A DNA stretch of 55,864 nucleotides from Lachnospiraceae bacterium (GTDB lineage: Bacteria; Bacillota; Clostridia; Lachnospirales; Lachnospiraceae), in contig JAIKWF010000006.1 in assembly GCA_024685005.1 (NCBI GenBank), forward strand, positions 1 to 55,864, given 5' to 3'. Position 1 is the first letter of the stretch; each line of letters opens with the position of its first letter. Positions 33,362-42,444 of this stretch are shown here, one piece after another. Both the position numbers and the translations under genes were made by a program. The notes beneath the pieces were generated by a model that was not told the DNA's origin, ran no database searches, and saw only the letters and a program-made list of their open reading frames with translations.

Positions 33362-34852
33362 ATGGAAGAATCAAAAAACGGCTTTGTAAAAAAATACATG
33401 CTGCTCCTGTTTGCCTTATGCTTTGCCACCATCTTCGGGATGCTGCTTTGCTATAATCTGATGACGGGAGTAAAAAAATATCCTTTATCCGTGGGCATTG
33501 CCGCAGTCTGCGCCCTTCTGCTTTTGCTTCTGAAAAAAAGAGGGCCACAGATTCCGGAGGGGGCCTGCAGATTTCTGACGCCGGTCCTTCTTACAGTATC
33601 TGCAGTCAGATCTTTTGTCCTGGGTTTTTCCCTTCGGACAGAATACAGCTCTTATACCTGGGACTGGGTGAGGATCGTTACGGACTGCGCCCGGTGCGTT
33701 ACAGAGGAGGGAACCTTTCCCGCATCCTATTATGCGGAGTACCCCAACAACCGGTTTATCTGCGTTTTGCTGACGGGCTTTTTTCGTCTGGTACAAAAAA
33801 TCAGCCCCGGCATATCTTATGACGGGCTGATCACCGCGTCTGTGTTTTTAAGCAGTTTGTCGGTGGTCCTTTCCGTGTGGATTTTATATGCGGCGGTGCG
33901 GGTTTTTGCAGGAGAAAAAGAGGCCTTCCTGTTTTCAGTGGTATCTTGCCTTTATACACCCCTTTATCTTTATGCCACCTTTGCCTATACGGATACCTTA
34001 AGCCTGCCGTTTATCAGTCTGGGTCTGTTGTTTTTTGCCCTGTTTCAAAAAAGTGCCGGGGAACAGCAAAGCGGCAGAGAGGCAGTATGTATTGCGCTTT
34101 GCGGTATGTGCTTCGGTCTTGGGGGCGAGGTAAAGACCATGGCCTTTATCTATCTGATCGCTGTCGTCATTACCCTGCTGATCTCGGAGGATCGGTTGCC
34201 GGTAAAGAACCTGCTGATCCTTGCCGCCGGCGCCTTTTTAGTGATTTTTCTATCGGGGAAAATGGCGGGCCGGATGTTTCCCTATTCCCAGGAAGAATAT
34301 GACAGATACCGCTTCCCGGCGGAGCAGTGGATCTTTATGTCCCTGAACCCGGATGGCAGCGGCGGATATAACGGAGACGATGTGCATCTGGCGGAAAATA
34401 CCGAAAACTATGAAGCGCGCAAGGCGCTTTGCCGGGAGATGCTGAAGGGTCGGGTTTCGCAGCTGGGCCTTAAGGGAACACTGGAAAAAATGTTTTATAC
34501 CAAACAGCTTCGCACCTGGACCAATCCCGCCCTTTCGGGAGATGACTATATCATGAGAGAGCCCATGGGAAAGGGTTTTTTACGAAAGCTGTATGGGAAA
34601 AAGAAAAAGCTTCATAAGAAGTTTATGATCGGCATGGAGGCCCTGCATCTTTTGCTTTTATTCGGAACCATGCTCAGCGTTTTTCCTTCGGGAAACCAGC
34701 GCAAAGAGACATTGCTTCTTCGCATCAGTCTCGTGGGCATCTTCCTTTTTTTAAGCATTTGGGAATGCAACAGCAGGTATCTGTATATCTTTATTCCGGC
34801 GCTTTTGATCACATCTTCGGAGACCCTTCTTTTTCCCCGGGACGCGTCATAG
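33362..34852 (+). CDS. GT-C type membrane glycosyltransferase
   Basis: A 496-residue protein with about eleven membrane helices and a C-terminal loop, similar in plan to ArnT/PMT (GT39-like) enzymes that use lipid-linked sugars. The first outside loop contains 'YSSYTWDWVRIVTD' with acidic residues where GT-C enzymes hold the catalytic Asp. The last part, after 'SLNPDGSGGYNGDD', has a soluble stretch and three more helices. No ribosome site is strong; translation may be coupled to the upstream gene. Donor and acceptor are unknown; the pairing with the DHHW protein points to a surface glycan. Confidence 0.75.
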   Translation: MEESKNGFVKKYMLLLFALCFATIFGMLLCYNLMTGVKKYPLSVGIAAVCALLLLLLKKRGPQIPEGACRFLTPVLLTVSAVRSFVLGFSLRTEYSSYTWDWVRIVTDCARCVTEEGTFPASYYAEYPNNRFICVLLTGFFRLVQKISPGISYDGLITASVFLSSLSVVLSVWILYAAVRVFAGEKEAFLFSVVSCLYTPLYLYATFAYTDTLSLPFISLGLLFFALFQKSAGEQQSGREAVCIALCGMCFGLGGEVKTMAFIYLIAVVITLLISEDRLPVKNLLILAAGAFLVIFLSGKMAGRMFPYSQEEYDRYRFPAEQWIFMSLNPDGSGGYNGDDVHLAENTENYEARKALCREMLKGRVSQLGLKGTLEKMFYTKQLRTWTNPALSGDDYIMREPMGKGFLRKLYGKKKKLHKKFMIGMEALHLLLLFGTMLSVFPSGNQRKETLLLRISLVGIFLFLSIWECNSRYLYIFIPALLITSSETLLFPRDAS

Positions 34853-34907
34853 GAAAAACCTATAACATACGATCAAACTTGCGTATTACCCGCAGGGCAG
34901 TATCCTG

Positions 34908-34916
34908 TGGTATGAT
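34908..34916 (+). promoter_or_regulatory. cysK: Extended -10 promoter of cysK
   Basis: TGG-TATGAT within TGTGGTATGAT is an extended -10, 88 bases before ATG 35004. I see no T-box or other riboswitch in the leader. Confidence 0.55.
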
Positions 34917-35003
34917 AGCAGCAGAAAATCAAGGCAAGAGTAATACAGGATGCTGTCCGGCAAAAGAGATCCGGAGGCAGACCTGAAGAAGGAGGACATG
35001 AAA

Positions 35004-35936
35004 ATGAGCGATATTAAACAAAGTGCATCGGAACTGATCGGCAATACTCCCCTTTTGCAGCTGAACGGCTATGCGAAAAAAAGAGAGATCGGATCAGCTA
35101 CCATACTTGCCAAACTGGAGTATCTGAACCCCGCAGGATCCATTAAGGATCGTATCGCGCTTGCGATGATCGAGGATGCTGAGCAGGCAGGAAAACTCAA
35201 ACCGGGGGCTACCATTATCGAGCCCACCAGCGGTAACACGGGAATCGGCCTGGCGGCAGTAGCGGCTGCCAAAGGATACAAAGCGATCCTGACGCTTCCC
35301 GATACCATGAGTGTTGAGAGAAGAAACCTGCTCAAAGCATATGGCGCGGAGCTGGTTCTGACCGAAGGCTCCAAGGGAATGAAGGGGGCCATTGCAAAAG
35401 CCGAGGAGCTGAACAAAGAGATCGAAGGATCCATTATCCTGGGTCAGTTTGTTAACCCGGCTAACCCGAAGGCACATAAAGAGACCACAGGACCTGAGAT
35501 CTGGGAACAGACAGACGGCAAGGTTGACTTCTTTGTGGCAGGTGTTGGTACCGGCGGAACCATCACAGGTGTGGGTGAATATCTGAAGAGTAAAAACCCT
35601 AACGTCAAGATCGTGGCGGTTGAGCCTGCAAGCAGTCCTGTCCTTTCCACAGGTACGGCAGGTCCTCACAAGATCCAGGGTATCGGCGCAGGCTTCGTGC
35701 CCGAGGTTCTGAACACGGATGTATATGATGAGATCATCACCGTGGAGAATGAGGATGCTTTTGCAGAGGGAAAAGCCTTTGCGGTATCGGAAGGGATTCT
35801 GGTTGGCATTTCCTCCGGCGCAGCACTGAAGGCTGCAGAGCTTTTGGCCAAGAGACCGGAAAATCAGGGAAAGACCATTGTAGTACTGCTTCCCGATTCG
35901 GGAGACAGATACCTGTCCACACCGCTGTTTTCATAA
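35004..35936 (+). CDS. cysK: cysteine synthase A (O-acetylserine sulfhydrylase)
   Basis: A 310-residue PLP enzyme that makes L-cysteine from O-acetyl-L-serine and sulfide. '[18 protein letters not shown]' holds the PLP lysine, '[11 protein letters not shown]' is the substrate loop, '[16 protein letters not shown]' binds the PLP phosphate and 'GISSGAAL' closes the site. Length is typical. AAGGAGG at 34989-34995 is 8 bases from ATG 35004 and only 2 from ATG 34998, which settles the start. It is a single-gene unit between the -10 at 34911 and the terminator at 35971. Confidence 0.97.
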   Translation: MSDIKQSASELIGNTPLLQLNGYAKKREIGSATILAKLEYLNPAGSIKDRIALAMIEDAEQAGKLKPGATIIEPTSGNTGIGLAAVAAAKGYKAILTLPDTMSVERRNLLKAYGAELVLTEGSKGMKGAIAKAEELNKEIEGSIILGQFVNPANPKAHKETTGPEIWEQTDGKVDFFVAGVGTGGTITGVGEYLKSKNPNVKIVAVEPASSPVLSTGTAGPHKIQGIGAGFVPEVLNTDVYDEIITVENEDAFAEGKAFAVSEGILVGISSGAALKAAELLAKRPENQGKTIVVLLPDSGDRYLSTPLFS

Positions 35937-35970
35937 GGCAGGTATTATAGAAACGGATAGAGAGAAATGT

Positions 35971-35997
35971 GAAGGGTGATCGGATCGGTCACCCTTC
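35971..35997 (+). terminator. Rho-independent terminator of cysK
   Basis: GAAGGGTGA (35971-35979) and TCACCCTTC (35989-35997) pair perfectly, followed by a mixed T-rich tail. Confidence 0.8.
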
Positions 35998-36009
35998 TGA
36001 TATTTTCTG

Positions 36010-36038
36010 TTGGTTTTTCCCGCCGGGTGGAGTAAAAT
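36010..36038 (+). promoter_or_regulatory. promoter of the phosphatase-mntP-GH32 run
   Basis: TTGGTT (36010-36015), 17-base spacer and TAAAAT (36033-36038). Nine of twelve consensus positions match; 37 bases upstream of ATG 36076. Confidence 0.55.
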
Positions 36039-36075
36039 GGACTGGTAACGATATTGCAGAACGGATGGATGAAAA

Positions 36076-36807
36076 ATGAAGCTTATATTTATCAGACACG
36101 GCGATCCGATTTATGAAACGGACAGCCTGACAGAGCAGGGGATTCGGGAAGCGAAACTGCTTGCCCCCAGGATTCCCACCCTTGGCGGAGACGAGTTTTA
36201 TGTATCGCCTTTGGGAAGAGCACAGGAAACGGCAAAATATGCATTGGAGGGAACCGGTATTGTGCCCAAGACCCTGTGGTGGCTTGAGGAGTTTTCCACT
36301 GTGGTTTACAGACCGGACAAACCGGAGACCGGCGGCATTGCCTGGGACTGGCGGCCGGAAGACTGGACAGGGATCGATGACCTGTACAATGTGGACCGGT
36401 GGTATAAGCTGCCTGTGTTTGAACAGGCGGGTATTGAGGAAAAGCACAGAGCGGTGATCGAATGCTTTGATGCGTTTCTGGAGCAGCATGGATATGTCCG
36501 GGAAGGGAGAATGTACAAGGCGGTGGCGCCCACCAACGATACGCTGGTATTTTTCTGCCATTTCGGATTGCAGGCACTTTTGACGGCACATCTTTTCAGC
36601 ATCTCTCCCATGATCTTATGGCAGGGGTATATCGCAGCACCCACGGCAGTTACCACCATTGTAACGGAAGAGAGGACGGAAGGGAATGCAGCCTTTCGCT
36701 GTATTTCGTTCGGAGATACATCACATTTGTACGTAGCAGGAGAAAAGCCGGGCTGGTCCGGTCGTTTCTGTGAATGCTTTGCAAATGAAAATGAAAGACA
36801 CGATTAA
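36076..36807 (+). CDS. histidine phosphatase superfamily protein
   Basis: A 243-residue cytosolic protein of the phosphoglycerate-mutase-like phosphatase family. 'LIFIRHGDPIYE' has the phospho-accepting His; 'VSPLGRAQETAKYAL' gives the Arg of the pocket, and 'LVFFCHFGLQ' the second His. A Trp-rich insert (about 80-105, 'AWDWRPEDW') is unusual and may shape a substrate pocket. Substrate unknown. It begins a run of four same-strand genes without terminators. Confidence 0.85.
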   Translation: MKLIFIRHGDPIYETDSLTEQGIREAKLLAPRIPTLGGDEFYVSPLGRAQETAKYALEGTGIVPKTLWWLEEFSTVVYRPDKPETGGIAWDWRPEDWTGIDDLYNVDRWYKLPVFEQAGIEEKHRAVIECFDAFLEQHGYVREGRMYKAVAPTNDTLVFFCHFGLQALLTAHLFSISPMILWQGYIAAPTAVTTIVTEERTEGNAAFRCISFGDTSHLYVAGEKPGWSGRFCECFANENERHD

Positions 36808-36821
36808 AGGAGGAGAAGAAC

Positions 36822-37214
36822 ATGGAAAGCGTAGTAAAGTTTTTAAAGGAAGCAGAAGTATATTATCTTGCAACAACAGACGGCGACCAGCCCAGAGTAC
36901 GGCCCTTCGGAACCGCACACATCTTTGAAGGAAAGCTGTATATCCAGACCGGAAAAGTGAAAGACGTTTCCAGGCAGATCCATGCAAATCCCAAGGTTGA
37001 GATCTGTGCATTTAAAAACGGCGAGTGGCTCCGTGTTGCGGGAGAGTTAGCAGAGGATAACAGAAGAGAGGCAAAGCAGTCCATGCTGGATGCTTATCCT
37101 TCCCTGCAGAATATGTACTCTGCCGATGATGATAATACGGAAGTGCTGTACTTTACCAAGGCAACTGCCACCTTCAGTTCCTTTACGGCTGCGCCGAGAA
37201 CTGTAACCTTTTAA
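36822..37214 (+). CDS. pyridoxamine 5'-phosphate oxidase-like flavoprotein
   Basis: A 130-residue split-barrel protein expected to bind FMN as a homodimer. 'YYLATTDGDQPRVRPFG' and 'LYIQTGKVKDVSRQI' are the usual flavin-binding segments, and 'VEICAFKNGEWLRVAGE' the central strands. It is one of the small stand-alone family members whose substrate is unproven; a general reductase of flavin-dependent type is possible. AGGAGG precedes the ATG, 14 bases after the phosphatase gene. Confidence 0.88.
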   Translation: MESVVKFLKEAEVYYLATTDGDQPRVRPFGTAHIFEGKLYIQTGKVKDVSRQIHANPKVEICAFKNGEWLRVAGELAEDNRREAKQSMLDAYPSLQNMYSADDDNTEVLYFTKATATFSSFTAAPRTVTF

Positions 37215-37235
37215 AGGAGATCCGACAGGGAACTG

Positions 37236-37814
37236 ATGAGCAGTATGATGTTTTTTATCAACAGTATTCTTTTGGGAGCGGGACTTGCCATGGATGCATT
37301 TTCCGTCTCCCTTGCCAATGGTTTGAACGAACCTGAGATGAGGAAAGGGAAGCAGACCGCCGTTGCGGGAACCTTTGCGTTTTTCCAGTGGCTGATGCCC
37401 ATGGCAGGCTGGATCTGCGTCCATTCCATCGTCCGATATTTTAACGCTTTTGAAAAAGCGGTGCCATGGATCGCGCTGGCACTGCTTTTGTACATCGGCG
37501 GAAAAATGCTGGTGGAAGGGATCCGGCAGGATGATACCGAAGCAGCCGCGGGCGTGGGAAAGGGAGACCTTTTGATCCAGGGGATTGCCACCTCCATCGA
37601 TGCTTTGTCCGTGGGTTTTACCATTGCGGATTACGATTTTCTTATGGCCCTGTCAAGTGCCGTGATCATCGGCATTGTGACTTTTATCATTTGCTTTGCA
37701 GGGCTTGAGATCGGGAAAAAATTCGGTATGAAGCTTGCGGGGAAGGCATCCGTTTTGGGCGGCCTGATCCTGATCGGCATCGGTATTGAGATCTTTATAA
37801 ACGGCGTTTTCTAA
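37236..37814 (+). CDS. mntP: MntP manganese efflux pump
   Basis: A 192-residue membrane protein with six helices. The two internal half-repeats carry the conserved acidic motifs 'GLAMDAFSVSLANG' and 'GIATSIDALSVGFTIAD', which bind the metal in MntP. It exports Mn(II) and protects against manganese overload. I found no yybP-ykoY manganese riboswitch or MntR-type palindrome before it; it sits 21 bases after the flavoprotein gene and is probably co-transcribed. The start may be ATG 37236 or 37245; the ribosome site is only fair. Confidence 0.93.
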   Translation: MSSMMFFINSILLGAGLAMDAFSVSLANGLNEPEMRKGKQTAVAGTFAFFQWLMPMAGWICVHSIVRYFNAFEKAVPWIALALLLYIGGKMLVEGIRQDDTEAAAGVGKGDLLIQGIATSIDALSVGFTIADYDFLMALSSAVIIGIVTFIICFAGLEIGKKFGMKLAGKASVLGGLILIGIGIEIFINGVF

Positions 37815-37850
37815 AGGTGCCGGCTGACAAGTGGAAAGGCAGGTTGGACT

Positions 37851-39323
37851 ATGCAATACATCACTGTGGAATGTGATCATCTCTGGCTTCCCGTGGCAAG
37901 GGACCGGGAAGAGGTTACGGTTCATTTTTACTGCGACGGAGAGAAATTCAGGGAGATCCATCTGAAGCTGACGGATGGAAAAGAGGATCACTGGTTTGCC
38001 ACCGATGTCAGTAAGTTTAAGGGTAAACAGATCTGCCTGCAGGGGGATTTCGACCCGGCGCTTTTTGCAAAGATCCTGCAAAGGAATGAAAAACCGGAGA
38101 GGGACTATCCCTATCGCCCGGTGATCCATTTTACGGCAACTGCGGGATGGATCAATGATCCCAACGGTCTTGTGTTTGCAAAGGGCGTTTATCACCTGTA
38201 TCATCAGTGGAATCCATACGGAACGGAGTGGGGCAACATGCACTGGAGCCATGCCGTAAGCAGGGATATGATCAGCTGGGAAGAACAGGGAATGGCTCTG
38301 GAACCGGACGAATTCGGAACGGCATTTTCCGGATGCGGATGGGAGGATGAAAAAAACGCGGCGGGATTCGGAGCGGATGCGCTGCTGTTTTTCTATACTG
38401 CTGCCGGAGATGATGCCCAGTGCCTCTGGTCAAAGGAGCAGGGACATTTATGCACCCAGAGACTGGCGGTGTCCACAGACGGAGGAAAGACCCTTCAAAA
38501 AGAAGGCCTGATCCTGGATCATGTGAAGGGATCCAACAGAGATCCCAAGGTGCTTTGGCATGAAGAAAGCGGGGCCTATATCATGGTCCTGTTTCTGGAT
38601 GAGACGGAATTTGCCGTCTATCGCTCAGATGATCTTCGCTCCTGGGAGGAAGCGAGCCGGTTTTCCTATCCGCCCATGTGGGAGTGCCCGGATCTTTTTA
38701 TGCCGGAGACGGAAGACGGTGCGAAAAAGTGGGTGTTCTGGTCGGCTGACGGATACTACAGGATCGGAGATTTTGACGGATACAGGTTTACGCCGCAGAC
38801 CGAAGTTTTGAAGGCTTATGATACGGAGCTTCCCTATGCGGCCCAGACCTACGCAGGATTGCAGGGCCGCGTTGTAAGTGTATCCTGGCTTCGCACGAAA
38901 AATGACAGAGGCGGCTTTCGGGGAATGATGGCAGTGCCGGTGCAGCTTTCCATTGGCCGGACAAAGGAAGGAGAGCGCATTCGGTTTGCACCTGTAAAAG
39001 AGTTATGGGACAGGTTCTCACTTAAGGCAGAGCACAGCCCAAATCAGGAGGGCACTTTTGTGCTGCCCCTTGCAGGCGCGCCTGCTGTATTGGAAGTGGA
39101 ATGGACCGGATGCGAAGCCCTGATGCAGGTGGGAAGCGCCAAGATCCGCTTTTCGCAGACGGAAGGGTCTACTGTTTTGATCATCGATCATGGCATAGTG
39201 GAATACTACGGAAACGGCGGTTTTGCTTACGGAGCCCTGGAGACGGATGAGACGGTTTTGTCCGAAGAATGCAGGATTTTAGCGGGAGCAGCCGTGGTTC
39301 GGGAATACCGGATGGACAGCTGA
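37851..39323 (+). CDS. GH32 beta-fructosidase (levanase/sucrose hydrolase type)
   Basis: A 490-residue enzyme that cleaves terminal beta-fructose from sucrose or fructans. After an N-terminal beta-domain of about 95 residues comes the five-bladed propeller with the nucleophile Asp in 'TAGWINDPNGL', the transition-state Asp in 'KGSNRDPKVLW' and the acid/base Glu in 'MWECPDLF'. A C-terminal beta-sandwich (about 380-490) completes it. No signal peptide, so it is cytosolic and needs an importer, which is not in the window. It is 36 bases after mntP; the mix of functions suggests the run is an operon by proximity only. Confidence 0.92.
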   Translation: MQYITVECDHLWLPVARDREEVTVHFYCDGEKFREIHLKLTDGKEDHWFATDVSKFKGKQICLQGDFDPALFAKILQRNEKPERDYPYRPVIHFTATAGWINDPNGLVFAKGVYHLYHQWNPYGTEWGNMHWSHAVSRDMISWEEQGMALEPDEFGTAFSGCGWEDEKNAAGFGADALLFFYTAAGDDAQCLWSKEQGHLCTQRLAVSTDGGKTLQKEGLILDHVKGSNRDPKVLWHEESGAYIMVLFLDETEFAVYRSDDLRSWEEASRFSYPPMWECPDLFMPETEDGAKKWVFWSADGYYRIGDFDGYRFTPQTEVLKAYDTELPYAAQTYAGLQGRVVSVSWLRTKNDRGGFRGMMAVPVQLSIGRTKEGERIRFAPVKELWDRFSLKAEHSPNQEGTFVLPLAGAPAVLEVEWTGCEALMQVGSAKIRFSQTEGSTVLIIDHGIVEYYGNGGFAYGALETDETVLSEECRILAGAAVVREYRMDS

Positions 39324-39336
39324 GACGGATTTTTTG

Positions 39337-39365
39337 TTGTATCCACAGCAGATATGGGATATAAT
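39337..39365 (+). promoter_or_regulatory. promoter of the GGDEF gene
   Basis: TTGTAT (39337-39342), 17-base spacer and TATAAT (39360-39365), 70 bases before ATG 39435. The T-run at 39330 may end the upstream transcript. Confidence 0.6.
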
Positions 39366-39434
39366 TAGTATGATTGACGAAAGTATGCAGTTTTGCAGGG
39401 GATGGCCATTGGGTCTTTCGGAAACGAGGTGTCT

Positions 39435-40838
39435 ATGGATTACGGAAAACTGATCAGTGCTTTTCAGGGGACTGCATGTGTTCTTTCTCTCAGGAAGGAG
39501 CCGGATCAGAACGGGTGCGATATTACGGTGGTGGAAGCCAACAACAACTATCTTGCTTCTGTTAGAAAACAGAGGGAAGATTTTGTGTCCGGCAAGCCTT
39601 ACACGGAGTATGTTCCCCAGGATGCGAATTTTGAAGCGCTGGTCCACAGATGCATAGACGGCCACAGGATCGCACATCAGTATGTGAATGCAGGACTGTA
39701 TATGTCATGGCTTGATATTTATATGCTTCCGCTGGAAGAGGACAGTGAAGGAAACGGGTATTGTATCTTTTCCTACGAAATGACTTCGGACGCTGACTCC
39801 GACAAGATACTGGATATTTCCACAAGGACAGCCTATGAAGTGCTCAGAACCTGTATCAAGCTTCGTGAAACAGATGATTTCGGAGAAGCCATTCAGGCCA
39901 TTGTAAAGGACATTCGTGTTTTATGCGAATCAGACGGCTGCGCCATTCTTTTGGCAGACTGGGAAAAAGAAGTCATCGATTTTCGTTGCTTTGACAGTGC
40001 TGAGGATGATGAATTCACTGAAAGAGAAGAGGATGTATTTTTCAGGCAGGAATTTTACCGGATTGTAAATAACTGGTCTAATATACTGGCCGGATCCAAT
40101 TGCTTTATCATCTCCAAGGAGGAGGAACTTAAAAAAGTGGAGGAGAAGGACCCTGCCTGGTACCGTTCGCTGCTCATATCCGGCGTAAGGAACCTGGTGC
40201 TGTATCCCCTTCGGGTGGGGGAGAACCTGTACGGTTACATTTTTGCCACCAATTTCAATTCGGATAAAACGGAATTTATCCGGGAAGTGATGGAGCTGAA
40301 TTCCTTCATTCTCTCTGCAGAGGTGGAAAACTACAGAATGCATCAGAAGCTGGAGACCCTCAGCAAGGTAGATATGCTGACAGGAGTTTTGAACCGCAAC
40401 GCCATGAACCGGCGGATCGAGCAGCTTACATCCATTTTCGAAAGTGAAAAAAGCGGTGTGGGCGTGGTCTTTGCCGATGTGAACGGTCTCAAGCAGGTTA
40501 ACGATACGAAGGGACACGGGGAAGGAGACGCTATGCTGCGCAGTGTGTCCGACAAGCTCAAATCCGTATTTAAGGGTAAGGAGATCTATCGTGCCGGCGG
40601 CGACGAGTTTCTGGTTATTGTGGCAGACACCACAAGAGAAGAGTTTTTTGCACTGTTTGAACAGATCAAAGCCCTGTCCCAGATCGAAGGAGAACCCACC
40701 TTTGCCCTTGGTGCAGAGTACGACGATATGGTTCCGAACATCTCCAAGATCATGCAGACAGCAGACAAAAAAATGTACAAAGACAAAGCGGAATACTATC
40801 TGAGTCATCCGAAAGCAGACAGAAGAAACAGAGAATAG
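39435..40838 (+). CDS. diguanylate cyclase with PAS-like and GAF-like domains
   Basis: A 467-residue cytosolic protein that makes cyclic di-GMP from GTP. An N-terminal PAS-like region (1-130) is followed by a GAF-like domain (about 135-300, 'FGEAIQAIVKDIRVLCESDG' onward) and a C-terminal GGDEF domain. That domain has 'LTGVLNRNAMNRRIEQL', 'VVFADVNGLKQVND' and an intact 'RAGGDEFLVIV'. ATG 39435 after CGAGGTG is preferred; ATG 39402 would add eleven residues. It opposes the two EAL proteins of the window. A small membrane protein gene starts 20 bases after its stop. Confidence 0.9.
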   Translation: MDYGKLISAFQGTACVLSLRKEPDQNGCDITVVEANNNYLASVRKQREDFVSGKPYTEYVPQDANFEALVHRCIDGHRIAHQYVNAGLYMSWLDIYMLPLEEDSEGNGYCIFSYEMTSDADSDKILDISTRTAYEVLRTCIKLRETDDFGEAIQAIVKDIRVLCESDGCAILLADWEKEVIDFRCFDSAEDDEFTEREEDVFFRQEFYRIVNNWSNILAGSNCFIISKEEELKKVEEKDPAWYRSLLISGVRNLVLYPLRVGENLYGYIFATNFNSDKTEFIREVMELNSFILSAEVENYRMHQKLETLSKVDMLTGVLNRNAMNRRIEQLTSIFESEKSGVGVVFADVNGLKQVNDTKGHGEGDAMLRSVSDKLKSVFKGKEIYRAGGDEFLVIVADTTREEFFALFEQIKALSQIEGEPTFALGAEYDDMVPNISKIMQTADKKMYKDKAEYYLSHPKADRRNRE

Positions 40839-40858
40839 TCAGAGAATAAGTTGCAACC

Positions 40859-41170
40859 ATGAACATACAAAAGAATCGGAAAATGAAACAGATCTTAGCC
40901 AGCATCATGACAGTCATGATGCTGGTTTTTATGTTCTTTTCCGCTTTCTTTATTGCAGAGCATATACATCATGACTGCTGCGGAGAGGACTGCCCTGTCT
41001 GCGCTTCCATCCAGCAGTGTGAACATATGCTGCGCGGTTTTGACGACGGCTTATCTGCCGCCGGGGCAATTCTGCTGCCCCTTCTTTTGGCAGTGTTGAT
41101 CCTGCCTTTCTTTTCAAATTTTTTTGCGGGAGATACTCCCGTATCCAAAAAAGTACGCATGAACAATTGA
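40859..41170 (+). CDS. small Cys/His-rich membrane protein before the zinc operon
   Basis: A 103-residue protein with two hydrophobic segments (about 10-34 and 67-88) and, between them, an outside loop 'HIHHDCCGEDCPVC' followed by 'QQCEH'. This gives four His and five Cys within about 25 residues, a plausible zinc- or copper-binding site at the membrane surface. I do not know the family by name. It lies directly before the zinc ABC importer genes, separated by a terminator-like hairpin, so a role in metal sensing or delivery is an inference from place and composition. It may be co-transcribed with the GGDEF gene. Confidence 0.75.
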   Translation: MNIQKNRKMKQILASIMTVMMLVFMFFSAFFIAEHIHHDCCGEDCPVCASIQQCEHMLRGFDDGLSAAGAILLPLLLAVLILPFFSNFFAGDTPVSKKVRMNN

Positions 41171-41184
41171 AAAACTCCGTATAC

Positions 41185-41223
41185 AGGCAAACTATGCCCT
41201 GAAAGGGGGGAGTCTGCCTTTTT
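41185..41223 (+). terminator. terminator or attenuator before the zinc importer
   Basis: AGGCA-A-ACT and AGT-C-TGCCT pair, with an inner CCC/GGG, around a GAAA loop, followed by T5. The stem has three mismatches. As no other promoter is evident in the 40 bases to znuA, it may act as an attenuator for the zinc genes. Confidence 0.65.
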
Positions 41224-41262
41224 GTGTTGCAGAAAATAAAACCAAATATACGGAGGACTATT

Positions 41263-42417
41263 ATGAAAAAACAGATTTCACTTCTTGTGGCGGCAGCTAT
41301 GCTGGCGGCCTCTGTTACAGGCTGCGGTGCGGCGACCAGTGCGGCCGGTTTGGGAAAGACCGGTGATGACAAGCTGCAGATCGTGGCAACAATTTTTCCC
41401 GAATACGACTGGATCATGAATATCCTGGGCGAAAACCCCGCAAACGCGGAGGTTACCATGCTCCTTGACAACGGTGTGGATCTTCACAGCTATCAGCCTA
41501 CGGCGGAGGATATCATGAAGATCTCTACCTGCGATCTTTTTGTTTATGTGGGAGGCGAATCGGATGAATGGGTGGAAGATGTTCTGAAGGAAGCTTCGAA
41601 TCAGGAGATGGAAGTGATCGATCTTCTGGATGTGCTGGGAGATGCAGTGAAGGAAGAGGAGATGGTTGAAGGCATGCAGGAAAGCGAGCATGAGCACGAG
41701 CATGCAGACGGAGAGAGTGAGGAACATGAAGATGCGGATGAGCATGACGGCGAAGACGAAGATGAACATGACCACGAAGGCGAGGATGCCCAGGAAGATC
41801 ATCACGAAGACGAACATGAGCATGAAGACGAGGATGGAGATGATCACGAACATGAGCATCATCATGAGGAGGGAGAGATAGAGTATGACGAGCACGTATG
41901 GCTTTCCCTTCGAAATGCCAAAGTGCTGACACAGGCTATTTCCGACGCGCTGCAGCGGATCGATGGAGAGCATGCGCAGGTGTATGAAAAAAACACAAAA
42001 GACTATGAGGAAAAACTGGATGCCCTGGATGGCGAATACAAAGAAGCGGTTTCGGCATCATCCGCGAATACATTGCTTTTCGGAGATCGTTTCCCCTTCC
42101 GCTATCTTACGGATGACTATGGCCTGAATTATTATGCGGCTTTTGTGGGCTGCTCGGCGGAAACGGAAGCAAGCTTTGAGACAGTGATGTTCCTTGCAGG
42201 CAAGGTGGATGAGCTTTCCCTTGGATCGGTTCTGACCATTGAAGGTCCGGATAAAAAGATCGCAGAGACCATCATTGAGAATACGCAGAGCAAGGATCAG
42301 ACCATCCTTACCATGGATTCCATGCAGTCGGTAACATCGAAGGATGTGGAAGGCGGCGCTGACTATCTTTCCATTATGGAAAAGAATCTTTCCGTTTTGA
42401 AAGAAGCATTAAAGTAA
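41263..42417 (+). CDS. znuA: zinc ABC transporter substrate-binding lipoprotein
   Basis: A 384-residue lipoprotein with signal peptide and lipobox 'SVTGC'. It captures Zn(II) outside the cell for the ZnuBC importer. A very long His/Asp/Glu-rich loop (about 145-215; many HEH, DEH and HHEE clusters), typical of ZnuA/AdcA, precedes 'YDEHVWLSLRNAK', which holds a metal-ligand His. Further ligands are expected in 'GDRFPFRYLTDDYGL' and 'TIEGPDKKIAETI'. The loop is longer than in most relatives. CGGAGGAC gives the start at 41263, not the upstream TTG. The gene begins the znuACB operon. Confidence 0.94.
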   Translation: MKKQISLLVAAAMLAASVTGCGAATSAAGLGKTGDDKLQIVATIFPEYDWIMNILGENPANAEVTMLLDNGVDLHSYQPTAEDIMKISTCDLFVYVGGESDEWVEDVLKEASNQEMEVIDLLDVLGDAVKEEEMVEGMQESEHEHEHADGESEEHEDADEHDGEDEDEHDHEGEDAQEDHHEDEHEHEDEDGDDHEHEHHHEEGEIEYDEHVWLSLRNAKVLTQAISDALQRIDGEHAQVYEKNTKDYEEKLDALDGEYKEAVSASSANTLLFGDRFPFRYLTDDYGLNYYAAFVGCSAETEASFETVMFLAGKVDELSLGSVLTIEGPDKKIAETIIENTQSKDQTILTMDSMQSVTSKDVEGGADYLSIMEKNLSVLKEALK

Positions 42418-42444
42418 GCGCCAAAGAAAGGAGTATTTGAAAAA

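Noticed and set aside
37815-37850. manganese riboswitch near mntP
   Set aside because: I looked upstream of mntP and between its neighbours and found neither the yybP-ykoY core nor space for it.
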